From positions 501,055-522,518 of the forward strand of contig JH153573.1 of the NCBI GenBank assembly GCA_000226015.1: a DNA stretch of 21,464 bases, read 5' to 3'. The stretch is from Mnemiopsis leidyi (Eukaryota; Ctenophora; Tentaculata; Lobata; Bolinopsidae). How positions within the stretch are numbered: the first letter of the stretch is position 1; every line of letters begins with the position of its first letter. The position numbers were made by a program, and so were the translations under genes. Below, in pieces: positions 11,501 to 17,160 of this stretch. The notes beneath the pieces were generated by a model. That model did not search any database. It was not told where the DNA came from and saw only the letters and a program-made list of their open reading frames with translations.

Positions 11501-14500
11501 GGACTGTTCCGCGACAAAGCTTCCTGACAACATCTGTCGCGTAAAATCAAGTGTCGCGGTACAGTCCGTGTCGCGGTACAGTCCGTTTACCTCTCGTCCC
11601 AATGCAAAAATGTTAAGTATCTTCCTGAGAGAGTTCACCAGCCCAGAATTTATTATGAAGCCTGAGATATCTTTAGTGTGGGTGGGCTAGTATTGAACGT
11701 CGGCAAAAACATTCAACATTATAGATGGAACTTGCTGTAACTGATTAAATTGTTATGGCTTAGCTTTATGTTAAAGTTGAAATTGTATGAATTTTACTTT
11801 TTATCGTAATGACCCTCAAAATAAACACGAATTTTGACCGCAATTCCTGAATTGGGAACGGCCGCCCAATTTCTTGTCCCTTCATACGTGCAGTAAGATT
11901 TATGGTATTGGCATTAGCATCAAACAATAAACTAAAAAATACGAATGTATATTTGGCAATTTTATTTTTTGCCTACGGTATAGAAAAAGGTGTTTTCGGG
12001 AGGAGTCACGAATATTAACCAACTAGAAGCTAGAAAACAGTGCTTTTCAGCTTCTGATAGGTCAGAATTAATGACCCTTCCCCAAAAATACCTTTCTCTA
12101 TCATTACATTAACTTAAATTTAATATTCGATTTCGCTGTGCAGTATTATATGTATTGCAATGTGATGTAAGAACATATTGAAAGGACTAAGACGGAAATT
12201 ATGGCTTTGAGGACAAACATCCCATGATTTTTGGGCGAACATCCCAAGAAAATGGAAACAAATCTCCATCAAAAAGATATATTATACCGTGTATTCTATT
12301 GCATATTGTAAGCAACCCTCTTCACGCTTACTTTCTCCCGCCTTTGCACCTAATGCCAAAACTTGTCGATTGCCTGATGACGCTTTCAGTGCAGTGAGTT
12401 TAAGGACACTACTATTTCTTAAAAGTTGCAGAAAAACTTTCGTAATACAGATCGCTATGGTCTGGTGGACTAGTCGTTAAATCACGAATTGGAGGCACTG
12501 CCCAAAAAGCATTAGTACATAATCGTTAGTCCCACAAAAACAATTAGTTTAGTTTCCCGAATACCCTTTACTTTGAAATTTGCAAATTACCTTAACATTG
12601 CATATAGCACAAGTCACAACCTTTCATGAGGTAGGTAAGTAATTGTATCTAGTCATTATAGCATTTCGTAATAGCAGTTATATTTCGTGCAGCTTTTGTT
12701 TTCGAGATTGCTGTTTTTGCTAATTAGAAGTGGTTTACAGTCTAGTTGAAATCAGCCTGTCATGCTGTCAAACATGTCCACCAAAGTCTCTGGAAGCTCA
12801 ATGACTGTCAAACTTCTTGTCAATGTTGTATTCCTTACGACATTCTTACTCTTCATACAAAACATGGACATACTATTTCCTAGCGCTCCGGGAGCAGGGA
12901 ATACATCTATATCATTTACAATAGTTGACGAAATGAGGCCGCTAGAAGAATCTCAGACTCACGCAGTTGCAGAAGAGACATCACATTCTCGTTCACAAAA
13001 AAGTGATAAAGAAAGCTATTTTATTGTATTTGTGATACCCACACATCCTCGCAAAGTCCAACAAAGAAATGCAATAAGACAGACCTGGGCTAATGTTGAC
13101 AACTGGTCTTTGTTAGCTGATCAAGACGAAGAAAAGAAGAGAATCAGGGTACTTTTCATTTGTGGGAATGTCACCGATGAAGACTACACCGACGAATTTA
13201 AACAGGAAGTATCCGACAATGATGACATATTCGTCCTGAAAAACATAACAGAAGGAAGAGTGTCCTTGCGGTATAAAAACATGTGGGGTTTCAGGTATTC
13301 CCACCGGCACTACAACTTTGAGTATCTCGTTAAAACTGACGATGACGTCACCGTCAACCTACCCAAGATGACCGAAGACTTGTCCAAGTACCCCCGGGGG
13401 TTTTACTACTTCGGTAGTAACGCTGGGAAAGTGGGCTCACCCCCTCAGCGGTGGACCTACTGTTCAGGAGGGGGTTATGTCCTGTCTTACGACCTGGTCA
13501 GGGAGATCGTACACTTACCTCCTGCAGTTCACAAGCCCAGTATGAAGCCGGAGGATGTCTTTACTGGGTGGTTGGTTTGGAATGTTAACAACAACACCGA
13601 ACATTCGGTGGTGCCTCATCCCATGGGAGCCCTGCATCTTTCTCCCTACAAATGTGGACCCTTGAACAAGTGGTTTTATCATGGATATAAACATATTTCT
13701 CCTGAAAGAAGAATTCAGATTTTTCGTGATTATTTTATGAATAACACGCCATCTAAGTGTTCTTGAGAGTTGAGAGATACTACGTGATATTTGGCAATTT
13801 CTAAGGGCTCTTCAGTCTTTATTTACGGCGAACCTCTGTTCTTATAAAAACTTGAATTTACATATTTAAATTTCCTAATTTACATATGACATTGTGAGCC
13901 GTCTGCATTTCATATGTAGCATTTTCATTCAATGTTTTTATACAATGTTTTTTGCAATTTGTTGGTAGAAGTTCGGGTCCTGACTCGAAGAAGTCGAGAT
14001 ATATATCCCCTCTTCCTCCTCACATATCATGTACATTTATATCATAGTCAATTTCCACATATTTTGTACTACCTTAAGAGACACTATTCCGTTCTGCAAC
14101 GTTACACGACTCATAGCTATTGCCTCATGGACAACACTCCGTTAACTACTGGCATTGTCGTTATTGTTCTTTATTGTTCTTGTTTTTATTTCTTTAATGC
14201 GATTATTAACTCTGTTAACTGCACATACCTAACTCACTGATTAGCACCATCTTTCCTTCACTGGACTGCACACTCACTATTACAGTTTATCTAGTTCATG
14301 TTATAAAGACAGAAACTTTGATCCAGTCCTCGACATTTTGCTTTACACGCTGAGTGCTTCGCTGCTGAACAAGGGACATCTCAATAAAGAAGATGTCAAC
14401 GAGGGCTTGCCAAAACTTCATGCTGGCCACGGTGGTGTTCTGCACTGTCTTCCTCCTGTTTCTACATCTCAAAGAAGAAGCTCTGATCCGCTCTGCATTT

Positions 14501-15634
14501 CCTAATATGTCAGATTTTGGACATCCGGACATTCGCGAGAATTCTTCAGTAGTACACGGTTCTTGAGACACTTATATCTTATGTGCCCTGTGGATAGTGT
14601 AGTGTTTTACACTTACATTTTGGGTCTACATGAGAACCCTACTAGAGGATTACACCAAAAAGTGTTTTGCCTGTTGCTAGGGTAAGGGGGTATGAGATAT
14701 GAAAATAACGGGGAATGTAGGAAGGCAGGATGATGGGAGTAAAGTTAAAGGTTTCTGAAGAGACAGCTACAGGGGAGTGAGCTTACTTAGATTATGTGTC
14801 CTGTCCATGATCAAGTTTTGCTATAGCTGGTCTGGGATGGTTGTATATTTTCCACTCCCCGTAGTGGTGTCAAGTACTGTGTACTTATGGTATTGTTACT
14901 ATTGTTGCTATTGTTTTGTTCTCACGAACTAGTGAAGTGGAAAAGTTATCTGATACACTTGTTATATTTATTATGAAGTTTCGTGTATCCGTTAATGTTA
15001 TAAAGAAGCAATATCTATTGATATCTGATACGTACTTAAAATGTTGTACCTGGTAAGCTGGTGCAGTATAAAGCAGTACAATCTAGCACTGTACACTCAT
15101 GCTGGTTACAGCTAGTGTATTGGCAATATTGCTTAACATCAGCTGGTGGCACGTGTGTGTATTAATCATCTTCGCAATAAACACACACCTGCAATAACAG
15201 GTGCAACTTACCGTCTCATGCAATGTATTATTGGTGGACTAGAGAGTTTTTAGTTAGTTTTTAGGAAGAAGGTTATTTGCTGGCGAATTTTTAAAGTTTT
15301 GCTCATTGAGTATGGTGGAAACATGATTATACCAAAGAAAGATATCATTCATCTTGAATTCGTCTACTCTAGTTTGTTTCTAAAGTCAATTTGGACCACA
15401 AGTAAAATCCCATGGGAAATCGGTACAGCAACTTATTCGGCTGTTGTAAGTCATCCGATGTTGGTACTTCCCGGTAAAATTATAACGGAGCAGAAGAATC
15501 TCCGCACAACATGTTGATACAACTCCTCTAACAAATCTACGTTTCCCAGGTACACGTTATCGTACATACCGTACGCGCGTAACGCAGTCAAGTCCTGCTT
15601 CGCTACCTGCACCGGAGTTGAATGTCCCTGTTAG
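2505..15634 (+). CDS. SFT2 domain-containing protein (SFT2D1/2-like), multi-exon gene
   Basis: This is the whole split gene; the exons are listed separately. SFT2 proteins are small four-pass membrane proteins of the Golgi and late endosome. Yeast Sft2 acts in endosome-to-Golgi retrograde fusion. Joining either start exon to 7548-7634, 7857-7936, 8121-8238, 8394-8452 and 15550-15634 gives 162 or 163 residues without a frame break; human paralogues are about 160. Seen in the product (163-residue form): the family LSWENR segment before TM1 (about 34-57), TM2 (61-81), a basic loop with FLRGPMSQIKKMF, TM3 (96-116), TM4 (120-143), then YTLSYIPYARNAVKSCF, which matches the family C-terminus. The last intron (8453-15549) contains the GT31 cluster. 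No canonical AATAAA lies close after the stop. Transcription probably starts further upstream, perhaps in the CpG-rich stretch at 600-960. The family assignment is firm; the choice between SFT2D1 and SFT2D2 is not. Confidence 0.9.
2881..3190 (+). repeat. Purine-rich (GA/GGGA) tract
   Basis: The + strand is overwhelmingly G and A for about 300 bp (for example gaggggagggagaggaga near 2939). The reverse-strand ORF through it is a Ser/Pro/Leu low-complexity artefact. Such tracts can form triplex (H-DNA) structures. Confidence 0.8.
4790..4938 (-). mobile_element. tRNA-derived SINE, antisense
   Basis: Read on the minus strand, the head begins at about 4937 with gccgggtggtgtagtggtac, which contains an RNA polymerase III A-box-like stretch. 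Next comes a B-box-like ggtgttcaaacccc (4876-4889), at the spacing usual for tRNA-derived SINEs. The tRNA-unrelated body continues to lower coordinates; its end and its target duplication were not resolved. An intact tRNA is unlikely because the arms do not pair cleanly. Confidence 0.7.
5659..5721 (+). CDS. SFT2D alternative start exon B
   Basis: This exon encodes 21 residues beginning MESVRAAFRGSG and ending DESLLDG. The donor GGG|GTGGGT leaves phase 0 for the exon at 7548. The sequence tttag|g lies just before the ATG, so an acceptor at 5657 would give a 64-nt exon. If exon A were spliced to exon B, the extra base would shift the frame and read GAT GGA ATC TGT TAG, an immediate stop. The two start exons are therefore mutually exclusive for a functional product. 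The donor is weaker than that of exon A. Homology to exon A points to a local exon duplication. Confidence 0.75.
5722..7547 (+). other. SFT2D intron with AT microsatellite
   Basis: AT-rich intron. An imperfect (ta/tg) microsatellite with near-palindromic blocks occupies about 6388-6472. A direct repeat of tttggacttggat-type sequence lies near 5915-5957. No exon or RNA gene was recognised. Confidence 0.6.
7548..7634 (+). CDS. SFT2D exon: LSW motif and TM1
   Basis: The exon is 87 nt and encodes 29 residues, starting VDNYCNLSWENRLYAFGACF and running into a hydrophobic span. The acceptor is atcttcag and the donor is TTT|GTAAGT, phase 0 at both ends. LSW-x-x-R followed by F-x-x-C-F-x-I-G-I is the signature entry into TM1 of SFT2 proteins (human SFT2D2 has LSWSTR followed by FIACFAIGI). 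This exon made the gene recognisable. Confidence 0.9.
7857..7936 (+). CDS. SFT2D exon: end of TM1 and TM2
   Basis: The exon is 80 nt and encodes 26 residues plus two bases. It enters in phase 0 and leaves in phase 2 at GCTGG|GTAAGG. The product reads GSIEIFFQKYTAFALLYSLG, then TIVALA. It aligns with the human SFT2D2 loop and TM2 (LHLFAVFYTFGNIASIG) with about one residue difference in length. The acceptor is ttgttattag, with a moderate pyrimidine tract. Confidence 0.88.
8121..8238 (+). CDS. SFT2D exon: basic loop and TM3
   Basis: The exon is 118 nt, enters in phase 2 after atcatcgcag and leaves in phase 0 at GTG|GTGAGT. It encodes TCFLRGPMSQIKKMFDKDRL, then a long hydrophobic TM3 that starts VATIVLIAA. 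The segment FL-x-GP-x-x-Q-x-K-x-MF-x-x-x-RL-x-ATI is the best-conserved part of SFT2 proteins and matches human FLMGPVKQLKRMFEPTRLIA. This exon gives the strongest single family match. Confidence 0.92.
8394..8452 (+). CDS. SFT2D exon: TM4
   Basis: The exon is 59 nt. It follows the strong acceptor cctctttttcag and ends in phase 2 at ACGTG|GTAAGT. It encodes IKVPILAIICCIVQFLAFT and the first two bases of a Trp codon, equivalent to human KGLALIFCILQSLALTW. If the donor were ignored, the next codon after Trp would be TAA and the conserved C-terminus would be lost. The donor is perfect, so splicing to a distant terminal exon is expected; it is found at 15550. Confidence 0.88.
9300..10319 (+). CDS. 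GT31 beta-1,3-galactosyl/N-acetylglucosaminyltransferase, copy 1
   Basis: This is a single-exon gene of 339 residues. It is a predicted Golgi type II enzyme that transfers Gal or GlcNAc in beta-1,3 linkage from a UDP-sugar. Layout: short cytosolic tail with basic residues, signal anchor at about 22-38 (VKILFAVLLLSLVLLSI), stem to about 85, then the GT31 catalytic domain. Motifs: FVIPTLPKKTEIRDQIRKTW (93-112); YLVKTDDDVIINLPK with the metal/UDP-binding DDD at 196-198; YCSGGGYVLS (236-245); EDVFTGWLVW (267-276), which holds the EDV motif. Likely N-glycan sites are N72, N164, N280 and N335. The ATG is preceded by AAA, a good context; Met11 is an alternative start. An AATAAA lies at 10645. Donor and acceptor specificity cannot be set from sequence. 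It is a paralogue of the gene at 12762 and nested in the SFT2D intron on the same strand. Confidence 0.92.
   Translation: MFQSFIKDHPMLSFFHSSTRVKILFAVLLLSLVLLSIKNLDVIFPPITATKIRTTINSDKIVFNTFEELQQNKSTDELLFPRSNKKESFFVVFVIPTLPKKTEIRDQIRKTWANVQSWSLLKEEEEAKKKIRVMFVCGSLSSKDYSAEFKDEVSKNDDIFVVKNITEGRNSLRYKVMWGMRYSHQHYNFRYLVKTDDDVIINLPKLILDLSKFTRGYYYLGRCANNVGKPPQRWHYCSGGGYVLSRDLITEVVNLPERVHQPIMRPEDVFTGWLVWNVNNNTEHSVRPRSNGALRLAPYKCGLLNKWFYHGYKKVDPEKRFEVFRKYFMKNTPLNCSEV
10498..10518. repeat. 9-bp-stem hairpin with GAA loop
   Basis: ttttttgcc-gaa-ggcaaaaaa is a perfect 9-bp stem. It is followed by G-rich sequence with a (ggtgtcc)x3 repeat near 10580-10600 and then cacctgctcct. A GAA-loop hairpin and the same cacctgctcct string recur at the right edge of the window (21194-21232 and near 21411). 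Confidence 0.7.
10645..10650 (+). terminator. Candidate polyadenylation signal for GT31 copy 1
   Basis: A canonical AATAAA lies 326 bp after the stop codon at 10319. It sits next to the hairpin-rich repeat, so its use is uncertain. Confidence 0.3.
10732..10742. other. Assembly gap (11 N)
   Basis: Eleven unresolved bases lie just before the hairpin array at 10779-10896. That repeat is a likely cause of the break. The true missing length is unknown. Confidence 0.99.
10779..10896. repeat. Array of gcgttttttgaaaaacgc hairpins
   Basis: There are three to four copies of a self-complementary unit of the type ggcgttttttgaaaaacgcc, at about 10779, 10799, 10838 and 10873. The spacers contain gttaac, and one is ccggcgttaacaccgg. 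Each unit can fold into a stem with a TGA or similar loop. The array abuts the N gap. Confidence 0.75.
11010..11760 (+). pseudogene. GT31 glycosyltransferase pseudogene, split by a transposon
   Basis: This is a decayed third GT31 copy that keeps only the part equivalent to roughly residues 187-310 of the gene at 9300. The left half (to 11165) reads GSPPQRWHYS in one frame, matching GSPPQRWTYC and KPPQRWHYC in the intact paralogues. The right half (from 11601) reads LPERVHQP, identical to copy 1, followed by a frameshift and MKPE-x-S-type sequence, then in-frame stops. The 426-bp element at 11166-11591 sits between the halves. Sequence left of about 11080 and right of about 11690 aligns only weakly, so the ends are approximate. 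An AATAAA at 11820-11825 may be a relic of its 3' end. It is non-functional. Confidence 0.85.
11157..11600. mobile_element. Non-autonomous DNA transposon (MITE), 426 bp, 35-bp TIRs, 9-bp TSD
   Basis: The target duplication tctcgtccc is present at 11157-11165 and 11592-11600, so the element is 11166-11591. The terminal inverted repeats at 11171-11205 and 11552-11586 match perfectly over 35 bp. Each is two tandem copies of the 17-mer acggactgtaccgcgac plus one base. Internally there are two about 63-bp direct repeats (about 11228-11288 and 11459-11518) built from the same 17-bp unit in opposed orientations. There is no transposase; the reverse-strand ORFs here are repeat readings. A 9-bp duplication fits Mutator-like elements (9-11 bp), but the superfamily is not proven. 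Confidence 0.88.
11979..12102. repeat. Foldback element forming one long imperfect hairpin
   Basis: The left arm from about 11979 (tagaaaaaggtgttttcggg) pairs imperfectly with the right arm ending near 12102 (ccccaaaaatacctttctct). The centre, 12025-12055, is an almost perfect hairpin (agaagctagaaaa / ttttcagcttct). The whole 120-bp unit folds back on itself like a small MITE. A possible TA lies at the edges. Confidence 0.6.
12762..13766 (+). CDS. GT31 beta-1,3-galactosyl/N-acetylglucosaminyltransferase, copy 2
   Basis: This is an intact single-exon paralogue of the gene at 9300, 334 residues, and a predicted Golgi type II enzyme. Signal anchor at about 16-33 (VKLLVNVVFLTTFLLFI), then a Ser/Glu-rich stem. 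The catalytic domain has FVIPTHPRKVQQRNAIRQTW (90-109), YLVKTDDDVTVNLPK with DDD at 193-195, YCSGGGYVLS (233-242) and EDVFTGWLVW (264-273). Likely N-glycan sites are N47, N136, N161, N277 and N327. The GSPPQRW segment matches the pseudogene better than copy 1 does. Met5 or Met14 are possible alternative starts; Met1 is kept because the frame is open from it. The middle of the gene (about 13330-13560) is much richer in G+C than copy 1. The nearest canonical AATAAA after it is at 14383. Substrate is unknown. Confidence 0.92.
   Translation: MLSNMSTKVSGSSMTVKLLVNVVFLTTFLLFIQNMDILFPSAPGAGNTSISFTIVDEMRPLEESQTHAVAEETSHSRSQKSDKESYFIVFVIPTHPRKVQQRNAIRQTWANVDNWSLLADQDEEKKRIRVLFICGNVTDEDYTDEFKQEVSDNDDIFVLKNITEGRVSLRYKNMWGFRYSHRHYNFEYLVKTDDDVTVNLPKMTEDLSKYPRGFYYFGSNAGKVGSPPQRWTYCSGGGYVLSYDLVREIVHLPPAVHKPSMKPEDVFTGWLVWNVNNNTEHSVVPHPMGALHLSPYKCGPLNKWFYHGYKHISPERRIQIFRDYFMNNTPSKCS
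14383..14388 (+). terminator. Possible polyadenylation signal downstream of GT31 copy 2
   Basis: AATAAA lies 617 bp after the stop at 13766 and only five bases before the ATG of the short ORF at 14393. No closer canonical signal was seen. Confidence 0.2.
14393..14566 (+). CDS. 57-residue ORF resembling a GT31 N-terminal signal anchor
   Basis: The product begins MSTRACQNFMLATVVFCTVF, continues LLFLHLKEEA and ends at TGA after a Ser/His-rich tail. One hydrophobic segment at about 9-25 with a short basic head predicts a type II anchor. It resembles the start of GT31 copy 2 (MSTKVSG..., VVFLTTFLLF): both have MST-basic, then VVF-x-T-x-FLLF, then an FP about 15 residues on. No catalytic-domain remnant was found downstream and no good splice donor lies inside the frame. 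It may be the surviving 5' end of a fourth GT31 copy, or a small membrane protein. A reverse-strand ORF also crosses this stretch (14296-14571) but shows no family features. Confidence 0.4.
   Translation: MSTRACQNFMLATVVFCTVFLLFLHLKEEALIRSAFPNMSDFGHPDIRENSSVVHGS
15151..15207. repeat. Paired hairpins with CA/GT arms
   Basis: gtgtgtgt ... acacacac flanks a short loop that contains AATAAA. It is directly followed by cacctg-caataa-caggtg, a 6-bp stem. The role is unknown; it could be a chance product of simple repeats. Confidence 0.45.
15550..15634 (+). CDS. SFT2D terminal coding exon
   Basis: The exon follows the acceptor acgtttcccag. Its first G completes the Trp codon left open at 8452. It then reads YTLSYIPYARNAVKSCFATC, followed by TGVECPC and a TAG at 15632-15634. 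This matches the SFT2D C-terminus (human SFT2D2: WYSLSFIPFARDAVKKCF) residue by residue and in the required phase, so it is confidently the last coding exon. The intron before it is 7097 bp. The 3' UTR end was not identified. Confidence 0.9.
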
Positions 15635-16868
15635 AGATTGAGGGAAGAAGATGATTGCCGTGAAATGGATTAAGTGGACTATACAGTTGATAGTACATGT
15701 GTTAGGCTGGATCTAACGTCACTGGGCTGTATGGGAAGTGGTGATTGTGACGTCATCAACTTGTAAAACTGTGTAACGTGGTACTTAGTACGTTACTCTA
15801 ATTGTTACGTACTTTCGTTCTGTATTCCGGTTATGTGTTACATTTTGTGGTTCAACTTAACTTTATTTTTATTGTTTGCAGACGTTGCAGACGCTTATAA
15901 TCTGTAAATGTCAGTGTCACTAGAGATCGTATTACCAAATAGAATTATGTTAAATTTAAGTGTGGATAAGTACATAGCCTGACATAGGAAATCTCTTAAA
16001 GGTTACCTCTTAGAGGTTGATCTATAACATTTCGAAATACCCTTACACTGCATAGCGCACATAATGGTTAATAACTGTTGTCATGAATCGCAAAGATTGC
16101 ATTTTTTATTGGCATGCTTTTCTATTCGAATTTTTATTTCCAGTGTAAGTTCAAAGTGTGGGGATTGCTTTTACTATGTAAAATGTTCAGAGATAACGGC
16201 TTATTAACCATATATAAAACATATTGGCCTATACAGTTTGTAGTCTTCAAATCATTATTGTTATCGACCTGTGGTTACCTACATAGGCTCTTTTTCAATT
16301 TCCATTTGCTAACGACCAGAAAACATGTTATAAGCGATAAGTCTACTGGTATATCGAATGTTTTACCTGTACTTATTTATGTAATATTTCCTTGTGATTG
16401 GTGAAATATATTTTGTTCAAATATTTGGTATTCTACAGACTTGTCTTACTGATTAACTACTCCATTATAAATGAAGTTCTCATAAATATAATGCTCGTGT
16501 TCCCATTCCAGTACAAGCTATTAGCTAATGTTGCAAATTATGCTGTTGTCACCAATATACTACAGAACTGTTATAGTAATTGTAGGAGAATGTCGCAGAA
16601 CAAAGCTAGAAATTTTGGAAAGCTGGGACTTTGCTCGATATAAGTGTTACGACTGAAGTTACACCTAAAGATGCTACAATTCAGGTTCGATTCCTTTTTA
16701 ACAATATCCTGATGTTGAATGATTGGACTGATGTAAACATTGCTCTTTCCCCCTCTGCTAACTTCGGCCATCATTCGTGTGAAGAATGGTGAAGTGTTTT
16801 CAAGACAAATTCTTAAGTTGAATTCGTCCTTATGATTATTGTGCAAAAAACTAGACCGTATTTTTAAG
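15635..16868. other. Stretch downstream of SFT2D with no supported gene
   Basis: This should include the SFT2D 3' UTR, but no AATAAA was found near the stop. A palindromic CRE-like TGACGTCA lies at 15748-15755. The ORFs at 16114-16643 are AT-rich, Phe/Leu-biased and match nothing I recognise. Confidence 0.4.
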
Positions 16869-16934
16869 ATGGCTGCCAGAGTACTGCTTTCCCGCTTTCT
16901 GATTCGTATGACAGTCAAATTAACGTTGACGTAG
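16869..16934 (+). CDS. Possible first exon with mitochondrial-type presequence
   Basis: AAGATGGCTGCC gives an excellent start context that also resembles the YY1 element found at many housekeeping-gene starts. The frame reads MAARVLLSRFLIRMTVKLTL, then T and TAG. The first 13 residues are Arg-rich, hydrophobic and free of acidic residues, as in mitochondrial targeting peptides. A possible but non-ideal donor (C|GTATGA) follows Ile12 in phase 1. A CpG-rich stretch follows (16920-17150). No matching downstream exon was found, so this may be chance. Confidence 0.25.
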   Translation: MAARVLLSRFLIRMTVKLTLT

Positions 16935-17160
16935 CGCCTTATTTATAAGCCGCGGTCTGTCACAAACTCATTGGCTAGTAAGGTAAGGCGCTTTAACATG
17001 AGTTAAGCTTCCTTAAACTGCTTAAACGCGCGTGCACTCACGTACAGTCGTTGTACGTCTACCATATATAATACGCCCTAGTAAATATTGCTAGACGTTG
17101 CCTAGCCCTGCTGCCGCGAAGTGGCAGCCTCCGCTTGAAAAGGGTCACAACGTGAGACAA
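16920..17160. promoter_or_regulatory. CpG-richer, promoter-like stretch with inverted repeats
   Basis: This contains gcgcctta ... taaggcgc arms (16936-16992), a gctgcc-gcgaagt-ggcagc hairpin near 17110-17128, ttatttataagcc and ccatatataatac TATA-like strings, and many CpGs in an otherwise AT-rich region. Direction and target gene are not determined. Confidence 0.3.

Larger units (their letters stand above)
8453..15549 (+). other. SFT2D last intron, 7097 bp, host of nested GT31 cluster
   Basis: The donor is TG|GTAAGT and the acceptor is cccag|G. The flanking exons together restore the Trp-Tyr junction of SFT2 proteins. The intron contains two intact GT31 genes, a GT31 pseudogene with its inserted element, an N-terminal-like fragment, a foldback element, a hairpin array and an assembly gap. 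The other parts (8453-9299, 11830-11978, 12103-12761, 13767-14392, 14567-15549) show no further gene that I can support. Confidence 0.8.

Noticed and set aside
11224..11638. Two reverse-strand ORFs of 74 and 68 codons
   Set aside because: They run through the repeated 17-bp units of the MITE and reflect the repeat, not a protein.
13932..14240. 102-codon + strand ORF after GT31 copy 2
   Set aside because: Tyr/Leu/His-rich, no recognisable domain, opens at a chance ATG in AT-rich sequence.
14296..14571. 91-codon reverse-strand ORF
   Set aside because: Overlaps the + strand frame that resembles the GT31 N-terminus; no signal of its own.
16571..16918. 115-codon reverse-strand ORF
   Set aside because: Mixed composition without motif or splice signals. 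Its start overlaps the + strand AAGATGGCTGCC site, which is the more plausible signal.
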